A stretch of DNA of 64,000 bases from Saccharibacillus sp. CPCC 101409 (GTDB lineage Bacteria; Bacillota; Bacilli; Paenibacillales; Paenibacillaceae): positions 248,001 to 312,000 of the forward strand of contig NZ_JAULSA010000005.1 of assembly GCF_030518235.1 (NCBI RefSeq). The letters run 5' to 3'. The position numbers and the translations under genes were made by a program. This document shows, piece after piece, positions 25,172-35,042 of the stretch. The stretch's first letter is position 1. Each line of letters starts with the position of its first letter. Below the pieces are notes generated by a model. The model saw only the letters and a list, made by a program, of their open reading frames with translations. It did no database searches and was not told where the DNA came from.

Positions 25172-25885
25172 ATGCTTCAGGCCTGTCTGAACGGTTCGCG
25201 CAGCCGCGATTACCATGCGGCGGTCCCGCATACGCCGGAAGAAGTCGCCGCGGAAGCGGAGAAAGCCGTGCTCGCCGGCGCGGATGAACTGCATATTCAC
25301 GTCTACGCCGAACACGGCGAAGAAAGCATGGAACCGGCCGATGTGGACCGGCTGCTGCGGGTCGTTCGGGAAAAGGTGCCGGGAATCCCCGTCGGCCTGT
25401 CCACCGCCTGGCGCATCCTGCCCGATCCCGTGGCGCGGCTGGAGTGCATCCGGGCCTGGAACGTACTGCCCGATTACGTCTCCGTCAACGTAAACGAGGA
25501 AGACGCGGAGCCGGTAATCGCCGCCCTGCTGAAGCGCGGCATCGGCGTGGAGGCCGGGCTGTCTTCGCCGGAAGACGCCGAAATCTTCGCGTCCATGCCG
25601 CAGCGCGACCGCTGCCTGCGCGTGCTGATCGAGATGCAGTCGCCGGAAGACGACCGCGGCACCGTGCGCCGCATCCGGCAGATTCTGCGCGAAACCGAGT
25701 GCTATCTGCCGCAGCTGCTGCACGGCTTCGATTCCACCGTCTGGCCGATGTATACCGAAGCGGTGCTGCTCGGCCTGGACCGTCGGGTCGGCTTCGAAGA
25801 CGGCTGCAAGCTGATGTCCGGTCTGACCGCTCTCGACAACGCGGACATGGTCCGGATCGCCAAGCTGCTTCAGGGCGGCAATTAA
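25172..25885 (+). CDS. BKACE (beta-keto acid cleavage) family enzyme
   Basis: 237-residue member of the family that includes 3-keto-5-aminohexanoate cleavage enzyme; these condense beta-keto acids with acetyl-CoA in a TIM barrel. Seen here: AEKAVLAGADELHIHVYAEHGEE (HxH zinc ligands), GIPVGLSTAWRILPDP, YVSVNVNEEDAE, GVEAGLSSPEDAEI and LLHGFDSTVWPMY. It is shorter than the typical 270-300 residues, as in the subgroup found in Bacilli. GGAGGAG directly precedes ATG 25172. It is isolated, with its own promoter and terminator; no lysine-fermentation genes are nearby, so its substrate is open. Confidence 0.8.
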   Translation: MLQACLNGSRSRDYHAAVPHTPEEVAAEAEKAVLAGADELHIHVYAEHGEESMEPADVDRLLRVVREKVPGIPVGLSTAWRILPDPVARLECIRAWNVLPDYVSVNVNEEDAEPVIAALLKRGIGVEAGLSSPEDAEIFASMPQRDRCLRVLIEMQSPEDDRGTVRRIRQILRETECYLPQLLHGFDSTVWPMYTEAVLLGLDRRVGFEDGCKLMSGLTALDNADMVRIAKLLQGGN

Positions 25886-25928
25886 GCGCCGAGCGCTCGG
25901 TCCGGACCGCTTTTCTCCATACGCAAAC

Positions 25929-25971
25929 AAGCCGCCACGCAAACCGAAGACTCGGCGCGGGGCGGCTTTTT
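25929..25971 (+). terminator. Terminator of BKACE gene
   Basis: AAGCCGCC (25929-25936) pairs with GGCGGCTT (25961-25968). Five T follow in total on the plus strand. Confidence 0.75.
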
Positions 25972-25999
25972 GATGCGAATATATGCCAATCGGCTTGCG

Positions 26000-26902
26000 T
26001 TATTCCGAAATATTGCCCGCTTGTTTCAGGCGCTTGGCAATCGCTTTGAAATCTTCCGCGGAAATGCCCGGCGCGAATTCTTCGTCGACCGCCGGCGCTT
26101 CCGGAATCGGAACGCCTTTCGGCACGCCGGCAATGACTTCAAGCGGCGATCCGTCTTCCGGGTGCGTGCCTTTCCAGATCTGGTCGATCGTGCCGAAGTC
26201 GTTGTCGCTCCACGTATACAGCTTCGTATGCACGCCTTTTTCCTCGTATTTTCTCGCTTCGTTGAACTTGCGGTTGTCCAGCGACGGGATCGGGATCAGC
26301 TTGGTGACATTGACGCCGGTCGCCACTTCGAGCGCTTTGGCGTAAGCCACGACGTGGACGCCTCCGCGCACCAGCAGGAAGCCGACAACGGCCCGCGCAG
26401 CCGGATGATCGGTCAATTCGTATACTTTCATCTTGTGGGTTCTCGCTCCGACTTCCAGGAAGAAGTTATGCAGCAGGTCTTCCACCAGATTGCCGCTGTT
26501 GAACACGTTGGCGCCGGTCCACGGGTTCCCCATCGAATCGAACGGCATCGCCCCCTGGCCGCCGGCCAGGAACGGATACGAGAATCGGGCGTCTTTAATC
26601 GATTCGAGCGGAGTTTTGTCCGGATCGCCCGGCTTGGTGCCGCCCTGATAGATCTTGCCGATCGCGTGGCTGACCAGCTCGACGTGCCCCAGTTCCTCGG
26701 CGGTGATGCTCATCACCAGGTCGTAGAACGGTCTCAGTTTTTCTTTGGAACGGAAATTGAACGATTGGAACAGGTAATTGTTCAGCGTGGACATCTCCCC
26801 GAATTTGCCTCCGAGCAGTTCCTGCACGGCCGCGGCGGCGTTGGCATCCGGTTTTTCGACATCCGGAATCTCGATCATGATCTCTTCCATGCGTTTGAAC
26901 AT
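26000..26902 (-). CDS. Manganese catalase
   Basis: 300-residue dimanganese catalase (H2O2 to water and oxygen, no haem). All metal ligand motifs are visible: GKFGEMSTLNNY (Glu), ITAEELGHVELV (Glu and His), DLLHNFFLEVGARTHK (Glu) and RGGVHVVAYAKAL (His). The C-terminal GTHPEDGSPLEVI region is typical. Homologues in Bacillus (YdbD, CotJC, YjqC) occur in cytosol or spore coat; length and lack of a cotJ context favour the YdbD type. ATG 26902 has GGGAGG upstream. Monocistronic; a weak sigma-B-like sequence lies about 60 bases upstream. Confidence 0.93.
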   Translation of the reverse strand: MFKRMEEIMIEIPDVEKPDANAAAAVQELLGGKFGEMSTLNNYLFQSFNFRSKEKLRPFYDLVMSITAEELGHVELVSHAIGKIYQGGTKPGDPDKTPLESIKDARFSYPFLAGGQGAMPFDSMGNPWTGANVFNSGNLVEDLLHNFFLEVGARTHKMKVYELTDHPAARAVVGFLLVRGGVHVVAYAKALEVATGVNVTKLIPIPSLDNRKFNEARKYEEKGVHTKLYTWSDNDFGTIDQIWKGTHPEDGSPLEVIAGVPKGVPIPEAPAVDEEFAPGISAEDFKAIAKRLKQAGNISE

Positions 26903-26959
26903 TTCCGGTTTCCTCCCAGTATTGTAGATGAAGTATAAAAAACACACACAATCAATAGT

Positions 26960-26983
26960 TAACCCCAGGGGGCTTTTTCAAAC
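26960..26983 (-). promoter_or_regulatory. Possible sigma-B-like promoter of Mn catalase
   Basis: Minus strand GTTTGA (26983-26978), 12 bases, GGGTTA (26965-26960), against the sigma-B consensus GTTTAA-N12-14-GGGTAT. YdbD is in the sigma-B regulon of B. subtilis. Whether this organism has sigma-B is not known, so this is tentative. Confidence 0.35.
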
Positions 26984-27095
26984 GAACACTTTTTCGGATT
27001 CATCCAATCTTCACATAATGAAACCATTTCTTTGCCAAAAATATAACGCGTCCTGCTTTGTCGGTTCGTTCCGTGAATCCGCGCGCGCAAACGGC

Positions 27096-27138
27096 GAAAA
27101 GCCCCGCGGCTTCGGAATTCGAAGCCGCGGGGCTTTTC
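27096..27138. terminator. Long palindromic terminator after bglP
   Basis: A near-perfect 43-base palindrome (GAAAAGCCCCGCGGCTTCGG on the left, its complement on the right) around 27096-27138. It lies 41 bases past the EIIBCA stop and can act in both directions. Confidence 0.85.
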
Positions 27139-27179
27139 ATGCAGCGGGCGTTGTGCCGGTCCAAACCGACAACCAGCGC

Positions 27180-29331
<2,152 letters not shown>

Positions 29332-29387
29332 TGTTTCCCAATGGAGATGATGCTATGCGATTATGGTGGGCCCGCCGATCGAATGTG

Positions 29388-30230
29388 TTACGACTCGGCG
29401 CGCATCGTGATCCGCTGGATATGGATCGTCAGATAAACGTATTCGTCTTTGCTGAGGGACTGCTGATACGTGTTTTGCAGGTATTCGTCGATCTTCTTCA
29501 CGCAGTCGAACGCCTGCTTGTAACTTTTGCTCACCTGATCGTACAGGAAATCCTCGCCGCTCTGATGCACTTCTTTGCGCAGCAGCCGCATCGAGAAATA
29601 CTGCAGATGCGTCAGGAAGCGGGAGTAGCTCAGCGACGACTCGTCGAGCACGATGCCGTAATGGTAAGTGACGATATTGAGGATGTGGTGCACGATCTCC
29701 GTCATCTCGATCGTCATGCGCATCTCCGCGCCGTCCGTGCGGGCGTTGACGATATGCAGCGCGATAAAGCCCGCTTCGTCTTCCGGCAGCTTGACGCCGA
29801 TCGCTTCGTCGATCATGCGGATGGCGTCCTGCCCGATGGCGTATTCCTTTTTGTAGAACCGCTTGATCTCGAACAGCATGGCGTTCTTGAACTCGATGCC
29901 TTTTTTCTGCCGCTCGATCGCGTACGAGATGTGGTCGGTCAGCGTCAGGTAAATATTGTCGTTCAGTTCGGTGCCGAGCACCGTTCCCGCATGCTCCACG
30001 ATCGCTTTGACGACTTCCAGGTGCGAGACCGGAATTTCGTTCAGCAGTTCGGTCAAACGCGCCGTCAGCTCGTTCGTATTCAGCATGAAAATTTTATCGA
30101 TTTTGTGCTCGTCCACCCGATCGCCGATCACCTTGTTGAACGAAATCCCCCGTCCCATCACAATGACTTCTTTTCCTTTGGCGTTCCGGGTGAGCAGCAC
30201 GTTGTTATTCAGCACTTTTTCAATAATCAT
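29388..30230 (-). CDS. licT: Transcription antiterminator LicT
   Basis: 280-residue BglG-family RNA-binding antiterminator. The N-terminal CAT RNA-binding domain (1-55) has EKVLNNNVLLTRNAKGKEVIVMGRGISF. Two PRD domains follow, each with conserved His residues (VKAIVEHAGTVLG; DEAGFIALHIVNAR; EIVHHILNIVTYHYG; EYVYLTIHIQRI). HPr and the EII of its sugar phosphorylate these to control activity. ATG 30230 has GGGAGTGAG upstream. A RAT/terminator precedes licT itself and a second one lies between licT and bglP, so LicT controls its own synthesis. Low GlcT/SacT similarity is expected; the RAT sequence supports LicT. Confidence 0.9.
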   Translation of the reverse strand: MIIEKVLNNNVLLTRNAKGKEVIVMGRGISFNKVIGDRVDEHKIDKIFMLNTNELTARLTELLNEIPVSHLEVVKAIVEHAGTVLGTELNDNIYLTLTDHISYAIERQKKGIEFKNAMLFEIKRFYKKEYAIGQDAIRMIDEAIGVKLPEDEAGFIALHIVNARTDGAEMRMTIEMTEIVHHILNIVTYHYGIVLDESSLSYSRFLTHLQYFSMRLLRKEVHQSGEDFLYDQVSKSYKQAFDCVKKIDEYLQNTYQQSLSKDEYVYLTIHIQRITMRAES

Positions 30231-30300
30231 CGTTCTCACTCCCGAGTGCAGCTTCCGCGTTTCCGGTTGCCCGATCCCGCTTTTTTCCGGATGAGGCTAT

Positions 30301-30408
30301 AAAAAAAGCCTAAGTTAATGCAAATAACATCAAGTCGACACGAAGCGCAAATCGAGTTAATGGTATTTGATTTAACTTAGGCATTGCCCGCGTTACCGGT
30401 CACAATCC
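30301..30408 (-). promoter_or_regulatory. RAT and terminator upstream of licT (autoregulation)
   Basis: Minus strand RAT at 30408-30376: begins GGATTGTGACCGG, ends GCGGGCAATGCCTAAG, a close LicT-type match. Its 3' end overlaps a long terminator stem: GCCTAAGTTAA (30382-30372) pairs with TTAACTTAGGC (30318-30308), the pairing extending imperfectly to about 20 bp, then seven T (30307-30301). Confidence 0.88.
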
Positions 30409-30492
30409 TGTTGTTGATGTCATTCTAACACAGGAGCTAAAGCGATTACAAGACGGGTTTTAAACTTTTACTAAAAAAAAGAAAGCCGGATC

Positions 30493-30930
30493 TTATCGAT
30501 CCAGCCGTTTGCGGAACCCCCGCACATCTTCGTCGTAGCCGAGCGATTCGTAGAATGCGTGCGCTTCTTTGCGGTAGCCGCTCGACACGAGCAGCGCATA
30601 CCCGCAGCGCAGCTCGCGCCCGGTCCGCTCCAATTCTTCCATCAGCAGCCGCCCGACGCGCTTGCCGCGCGCCGCTGCGGACACGATCACGTTCTCCACG
30701 ACCATAAACGGCCGGCAGTCGGCGATCAAGTCGCGGCAGACCACGCCCATTACGCTGCCCAGCAGACGCTCGCCGTCATAGGCGCCGAGCAGGTAATAAT
30801 TCGGATCGTGTTCGATTGCCGCAAACGTTTCCGCCATCGCGGCGGGATCGGACGGTTTGTCCAGCAGTTCTTCGTATAAAGCGCCCAGCAGCGGAAGCTC
30901 CGGGGTTTGAATGCCGCGAATTTCGATCAT
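30493..30930 (-). CDS. GNAT family N-acetyltransferase
   Basis: 145-residue GNAT. The acetyl-CoA loop is VENVIVSAAARGKRVGRLLMEELERT (about 78-103), with GYALLVSSGYRKEAHAFYESLGY at the C-terminus. Its ATG overlaps the stop of the preceding membrane-protein gene (ATGA), and AGGAGCG lies upstream, so the two are translationally coupled. Acceptor unknown. Confidence 0.87.
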   Translation of the reverse strand: MIEIRGIQTPELPLLGALYEELLDKPSDPAAMAETFAAIEHDPNYYLLGAYDGERLLGSVMGVVCRDLIADCRPFMVVENVIVSAAARGKRVGRLLMEELERTGRELRCGYALLVSSGYRKEAHAFYESLGYDEDVRGFRKRLDR

Positions 30931-31352
30931 ATGCGCTCCTGTCCGTCATCCTGGGTTATTTTTGTCATGGTCGGGAGTTCTTCCTCCGGCGGGCTTCCGG
31001 ACTCGCTCAGTCCGGCGGACGGGGATGCCGCGGAAGCGGAAGTCGAAGAAGGCCGGGCCGGCTCTCCGGCCGGCGCGCGGCGGTTCTCCTCCGGGCGAAA
31101 GTATTCGATGCCCAGGACCACAAGGCCCAGCGCAAACATCAGCACGCCGGCGGTAAACGGAACGCCGAGCGCCATGCTTTGTTTAATTACCGATTCGTAA
31201 GTTCCGCTGCCGTAAATCGCGTACCACAGCCGGGTGCCCTGCCAGGTGGACATATTCGGCACGAACAGCGCGGCCGCAACAAAAATGCACCCGGTCAGCC
31301 AGGCTCCGGCCAGGGTCAATACCCCGCCGATTACCGTTTTCTTCACGGGCAT
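30927..31352 (-). CDS. Two-helix membrane protein, unknown
   Basis: 141 residues from ATG 31352 (GGGAGGG close upstream; a GTG two codons later has better spacing). Helix 1 is VIGGVLTLAGAWLTGCIFVAAALFV (about 6-31) and helix 2 ALGVPFTAGVLMFALGLVVLGI (about 60-82). The C-terminal 55 residues are Pro/Ser/Glu-rich and soluble. No family is recognised. Its stop overlaps the next GNAT start by 4 bases. Confidence 0.68.
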   Translation of the reverse strand: MPVKKTVIGGVLTLAGAWLTGCIFVAAALFVPNMSTWQGTRLWYAIYGSGTYESVIKQSMALGVPFTAGVLMFALGLVVLGIEYFRPEENRRAPAGEPARPSSTSASAASPSAGLSESGSPPEEELPTMTKITQDDGQERI

Positions 31353-31391
31353 ATCCCTCCCTTCGCCCGATTGCGCCAATTTGCGCCCGGT

Positions 31392-31856
31392 TCATCTTGC
31401 GCGCGTTCGACGCCTGCGCGCTTTTCGCCCGCGCTTGACGGCCGCGACAACGGCGATATCGATCGCCAGGGCGCACAGAACGCCGGCCGCGTAGCGCAGC
31501 AGATCGGCCGGCAGGAAGCCGCGGCCGAGCACCAGCGCGCCCAGACGTTGGGCGCGCAGACTATCAAGCCAGCCGGCCCGGTAGAGCTGGCTGAACTCGA
31601 TGGCGAAGCTGAACGCCAGCGCAAGCAGCGCTCCGAGCAGCGCGCGGCGCCCCGGCAGCAGCAGCCGGATGCCGAAGTAGACCATCGACGCCCAGAGCGC
31701 GTCGCCCGCGCTCTCCGCCAGCCAGGGCGGCAGCGCGGCAGCGTAAGCCCGCGAAGCCAGTCCGAGGCCCAGGCAGGCCAGCAGCGCGGCCAGATAGAAG
31801 CTCCGCCTGAGCGGATACCGCTTCCGGCGGTGCGTCCGGCTTCGGCTGCCCCTCAT
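31392..31856 (-). CDS. DUF2809 membrane protein
   Basis: 154-residue integral membrane protein. The N-terminus is Arg/Ser-rich, then four or five hydrophobic helices. It carries the DUF2809 pattern: LGLGLASRAY, AGDALWASMVYFGIRLLL, IEFSQLYRAGWLDSLRAQRLGALVLGRGFLPADLLRYAAG. Function unknown. ATG 31856 overlaps the upstream stop (ATGA); the much longer in-frame reading is the shadow of the upstream phosphatase gene. Confidence 0.78.
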   Translation of the reverse strand: MRGSRSRTHRRKRYPLRRSFYLAALLACLGLGLASRAYAAALPPWLAESAGDALWASMVYFGIRLLLPGRRALLGALLALAFSFAIEFSQLYRAGWLDSLRAQRLGALVLGRGFLPADLLRYAAGVLCALAIDIAVVAAVKRGRKARRRRTRAR

Positions 31857-32392
31857 TCGGCGTCCGCCTCCGGATCGTATTCCACAATCTCCGCCAGCGC
31901 GATATCGGCGCGTCCGATCAGCGTCCCGAACAGGGTGCCGTGCCCCGCCACAATCACTTTGCCGCGGTCCGAATACCGCTCCAATACGCCGTTGATACGC
32001 CGGAGCAGCGCGCTCCGGCTTTCCCACAGCCGCCGCTCTCCGTCCGGATATGCGCCGCCGCTCCGGTTGTAATCGTCGCGCAGCTCCCGCATCCGCTCTT
32101 CGCTGTCGTACTCGAACGTCAGGTCCGGCTGCCATTCGCGCAGATCGTATTCAACCTTGAGTTCAAGGTCCAGCCGCCTCGACAGGATCGCGGCCGTCTG
32201 CATCGCCCGCGTATACGGCGAAGACAGGATCAGCCCGGCGTCCTTGAGCCGGGAATCGCCCGCCGCCGCTTGCACCTGCCGCTCTCCTTCCGCCGTCAGC
32301 GGCACCAGATCCCGGCCGTTGCCTTTCAGATTCAGCGGCTTGTACGTATGCCAGTCCGGTTCGCCGTGCCGGATCAAATAAAAGATCGTCAA
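31853..32392 (-). CDS. Histidine phosphatase family protein
   Basis: 179-residue phosphoglycerate-mutase-like phosphatase. Motifs: FYLIRHGEPDWHTYKPL at the N-terminus, LTAEGERQVQAAA, LILSSPYTRAMQTAAIL and VIVAGHGTLFGTLIG (second His). The start is TTG 32392 with GAGGAAG just upstream; no closer ATG exists. It heads a run in which it overlaps DUF2809 by 4 bases. Substrate unknown. Confidence 0.85.
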   Translation of the reverse strand: MTIFYLIRHGEPDWHTYKPLNLKGNGRDLVPLTAEGERQVQAAAGDSRLKDAGLILSSPYTRAMQTAAILSRRLDLELKVEYDLREWQPDLTFEYDSEERMRELRDDYNRSGGAYPDGERRLWESRSALLRRINGVLERYSDRGKVIVAGHGTLFGTLIGRADIALAEIVEYDPEADAE

Positions 32393-32473
32393 GCTGCTTC
32401 CTCACCTTTCGCGTCCGCGCATTTTGGGCGCGGAGGTTCTGCTCTGTCCGTTTTCTTTACCGGTTCTTTCCGG

Positions 32474-32917
32474 TCAGCGCGGTCCTCTCAAGATCAAATT
32501 GGCCGATACCGGCTTGAGTCCCAGTTCTCTCGACCAGATCGAGAGCTGCCCGATATGATGAATCTCGTGCGCGATCAGATGCCGCATAATATCGCCGTAT
32601 GTAAAGATATCCATCCGTTTGTCGTCCAGCTCGTCGGTCCAGTCCAGCACGAACGGACGGATCTCGGCCGCGGCTTCGTCCGACAGCTTCCGCGCCGCTT
32701 CAAGCGTCGCGTACGGCTCGAACGGATAATGGCTTTCCGGTTCGCCCATCAGCCCGCGAATCCACGCATGCTCGATATCCACCACGTGAACCAGCGTTTT
32801 CAAAATGCTGCCGAAGCCGCCCGTCCGCTCCCGCGTCAATTCTTCTTCCGGCACCTGCCCGCACCAATCGAACCATTCGCCCCGCACCAGCCAGTTGTAC
32901 TCGAACAATTTTTGCAT
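32474..32917 (-). CDS. DinB-family metal-binding protein
   Basis: 147-residue four-helix DinB/YfiT-type protein. It starts MQKLFEYNWLVRGEWFDWC; the His triad of the metal site is in LVHVVDIEHAWIRGL and MRHLIAHEIHHIGQLSIWS. Members include bacillithiol S-transferase (BstA) relatives and hydrolases; the true activity is not deducible. ATG 32917 follows GGGAGG-containing sequence. Convergent or divergent neighbours: phoA runs the opposite way from 33129. Confidence 0.85.
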   Translation of the reverse strand: MQKLFEYNWLVRGEWFDWCGQVPEEELTRERTGGFGSILKTLVHVVDIEHAWIRGLMGEPESHYPFEPYATLEAARKLSDEAAAEIRPFVLDWTDELDDKRMDIFTYGDIMRHLIAHEIHHIGQLSIWSRELGLKPVSANLILRGPR

Positions 32918-33010
32918 TTCCCGATCCCTCCCCGATTCGTTTGCTTCCACTTTACTCGCCGGAGAAGAGAAAGGGAAGCGGTCTTGTAAACGAAACGATA
33001 CTTTATGCCT

Positions 33011-33064
33011 TTTACAAGGTTTTGACAAAAAACTCCGCCTGCGTTCACATTCGATTTCTATACT
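33011..33064 (+). promoter_or_regulatory. Pho-type promoter of alkaline phosphatase
   Basis: TTTACA (33011), TTGACA (33022) and TTCACA (33044) are hexamers of the PhoP type TT(A/C/T)ACA. They are in 11-base register, with one degenerate slot at 33033. A -10 TATACT is at 33059-33064 with no good -35 at 17 bases, as in PhoP-activated promoters of Bacillus. Confidence 0.65.
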
Positions 33065-33128
33065 TGAGCATGTGTTCAAGCTATCGGCGCAAACCGCCTA
33101 TTTTCATCATCCGAAGGAGGAGATTACG

Positions 33129-34505
33129 ATTTACAGTCTGTTGAAAAAAGGATTTCCGGCCCTGCTCGGCCTGACGCTCACCGCCGGTACGGTGGTGACG
33201 GGAGTCGCCGCTCCGAGCGCCGATTCAGCCGCGGCTGTCGCAGCACCCGCATCCGGCACCGCCAAAAACGTTATTTTCCTGATCGGCGACGGAATGGGAC
33301 CTTCGTATATGGCCGCCCACCGTTATATGAAAGACAAGCCGTCGACGAAGCTGATGGAAAAAACGGCGTTCGATTCGTACCTGGTGGGCGCACAGACGAC
33401 TTACCCGGAAGACGAGCACCAGAATATCACGGACTCCGCTTCCGCCGCCACAGCCATGTCCGCCGCCGTCAAAACGTACAATGCGGCGATCGCCGTCGAC
33501 AACGACGAAACGAACGTCAAAACGGTGCTGGAGCAGGCCAAGGAAAACGGCATGTCGACGGGCCTCGTCGCCACGTCCGAGATCACGCACGCCACGCCGG
33601 CCGCTTACGGCGCGCACGATCCCAACCGCAAAAACATGGATTCGCTGGCCGACGACTATTTCGACGAAATGATCGGCGGCAAGCACAAGATCGACGTCAT
33701 GCTCGGCGGAGGCCGCGGCAACTTCGTGCGCAAAGACCGCGACCTGACGGCCGAATTCAAAAAAGCCGGCTTCGGCTACGTCACCGACCGCAAAGGGCTG
33801 CTGGCGAATAAAAACGATCAGCTGCTCGGGCTGTTCGCCACGGGCGGACTCGACAAAATGATCGACCGCACCTCGGCCACCCCTTCGCTGGAAGAGATGA
33901 CAGACGCGGCGATCAGCCGCCTGAGCAAGAACGACAAAGGCTTTTTCCTGATGATCGAAGGCAGCCAGATCGACTGGGCCGGACACGATAATGACGTGGT
34001 CGCGGCCATGAGCGAGATGGAAGACTTCGAGCGCGCCTTCCGGGCGGCGATCGATTTCGCCAAGAAAGACGGCAATACGCTGGTCGTGACGACCGCCGAC
34101 CATTCGACGGGCGGACTGAGCCTGGGCGCAAACGGCGAATACAACTTCGACGTGACCCCGATCAAAGCGGCCGTACATACGCCGGATTACATGGCGGCGA
34201 AGATCGCCGCGGGCGAACCGGTCGACCGCGTTCTGCTGCAAAATATCAAGCTGAAGCTGACGCAGGAAGAACGGGCTTCGGTTAAGAAAGCGGCTGCGAC
34301 CAAAGACGTGACGACGATCGACAACGCGATCGAGAAGATCTTCGATACGCGCTCGTTCACCGGCTGGACGACGGGCGGACACACCGGCGAAGACGTTCCG
34401 GTATACGCGTACGGCCCGAGCAGCGAACGCTTCGCCGGTCTGATCGACAACACGGACAACGCGAAGATCATCTTCGAACTGCTGGGCGGCAAGCCGACCC
34501 GCTGA
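33129..34505 (+). CDS. Secreted alkaline phosphatase (PhoA family)
   Basis: About 458 residues with a signal peptide (LLKKGFPALLGLTLTAGTVV) and a cleavage site near residue 30-35. Metal and catalytic motifs: NVIFLIGDGMGPSYMAAHRYM, ITDSASAATAMSAAVKTYN (catalytic Ser in DSASAATA), TSEITHATPAAYGAHD, LMIEGSQIDWAGHDND, TTADHSTGGL and TTGGHTGEDVPV. It hydrolyses phosphomonoesters outside the cell. The start is unusual: AAGGAGGAG lies 8 bases before an in-frame ATT at 33129; no ATG or GTG is available, and the next candidates (CTG 33138, TTG 33141) are 17-20 bases away. A Pho-type promoter precedes it. Confidence 0.85.
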   Translation: MYSLLKKGFPALLGLTLTAGTVVTGVAAPSADSAAAVAAPASGTAKNVIFLIGDGMGPSYMAAHRYMKDKPSTKLMEKTAFDSYLVGAQTTYPEDEHQNITDSASAATAMSAAVKTYNAAIAVDNDETNVKTVLEQAKENGMSTGLVATSEITHATPAAYGAHDPNRKNMDSLADDYFDEMIGGKHKIDVMLGGGRGNFVRKDRDLTAEFKKAGFGYVTDRKGLLANKNDQLLGLFATGGLDKMIDRTSATPSLEEMTDAAISRLSKNDKGFFLMIEGSQIDWAGHDNDVVAAMSEMEDFERAFRAAIDFAKKDGNTLVVTTADHSTGGLSLGANGEYNFDVTPIKAAVHTPDYMAAKIAAGEPVDRVLLQNIKLKLTQEERASVKKAAATKDVTTIDNAIEKIFDTRSFTGWTTGGHTGEDVPVYAYGPSSERFAGLIDNTDNAKIIFELLGGKPTR

Positions 34506-34598
34506 CGCAAGCGGCTCCGAACGGAAGCGGAACCTAGCGCAAGCGACCCGGATCTTCCCCGATCCGCTGTCCGGCTTCACCGTCTCCCCGCTTTCAAG

Positions 34599-34623
34599 AG
34601 CGCGCGGTATTTCTCCGCGCGCT
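34599..34623. terminator. Stem-loop downstream of phoA
   Basis: AGCGCGCGG (34599-34607) pairs with CCGCGCGCT (34615-34623) around TATTTCT. It lacks a strong T-run but is the first strong hairpin after phoA. A near-identical stem-loop (same arms, loop CATTTCT) recurs at 34959-34981. Confidence 0.5.
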
Positions 34624-34730
34624 TGGATTGTCGAGAAGCGACTTGACGTCAACCTAATAGGTAGGCTCGATCGGAATGAAAGGTCGGTCGGGCAAGGAGC
34701 CGAGAAAATAAAGCGAGCGGCAGGGCGAAT

Positions 34731-34924
34731 CCAAAATAGCTGCGTATAGACTCTTATTCAGGCTTAATCTTACGTTTTCGAGAAAATAACTGCGCTCGTA
34801 CAATTATTTCGAGCTTTTGCGCTTCGATTCGGCCTTTGGCTCTCGAATAGTTGCACCTGTGTCGCTATTTGAACAAACCGAAGCGTTTCGCCCCAAATAA
34901 GTGTAACTGCGGCGCTATTTTCCG
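34731..34924. repeat. Four-copy imperfect intergenic repeat array
   Basis: Four related units of about 32-35 bases: 34731-34762, 34779-34813, 34840-34874, 34891-34924. Each is an imperfect inverted repeat with AATA(A/G) on one side and (T/C)TATT on the other, around a core containing variants of GCAGTTACA or its complement (GTGTAACTGC in unit 4). Spacers are 16-26 bases and unrelated. It resembles intergenic repeats I recall from Paenibacillus genomes. No credible ORF runs through it. Confidence 0.65.
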
Positions 34925-34958
34925 TTTGGAACCCTACCCGCCTTTCTCTACACCCCGG

Positions 34959-34981
34959 GCGCGCGGCATTTCTCCGCGCGC
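34959..34981. repeat. Second copy of the GCGCGCGG stem-loop
   Basis: GCGCGCGG (34959-34966) pairs with CCGCGCGC (34974-34981). The sequence GCGCGCGGYATTTCTCCGCG is shared with 34600-34619. The two copies bracket the four-unit repeat array. CTCTTTGCG follows on the plus strand. It lies about 60 bases past the stop of the next minus-strand gene. Confidence 0.6.
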
Positions 34982-35042
34982 TCTTTGCGTTCGTTCCCGC
35001 TCCTTGCCCGCCTGCGTTCCGCTTCACTGGCGCGGTTCTCCT

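Noticed and set aside
31392-32135. 247-residue version of the DUF2809 protein
   Set aside because: The first 93 residues are the shadow of the upstream phosphatase; ATG 31856 with an ATGA overlap is the better start.
34731-34924. CRISPR array
   Set aside because: Units are imperfect and palindromic, spacers vary from 16 to 26 bases, and no cas gene is present.
34770-35027. 85-residue minus-strand reading frame across the repeat array
   Set aside because: It runs through the intergenic repeats, has no ribosome binding site and its composition follows the repeat units.
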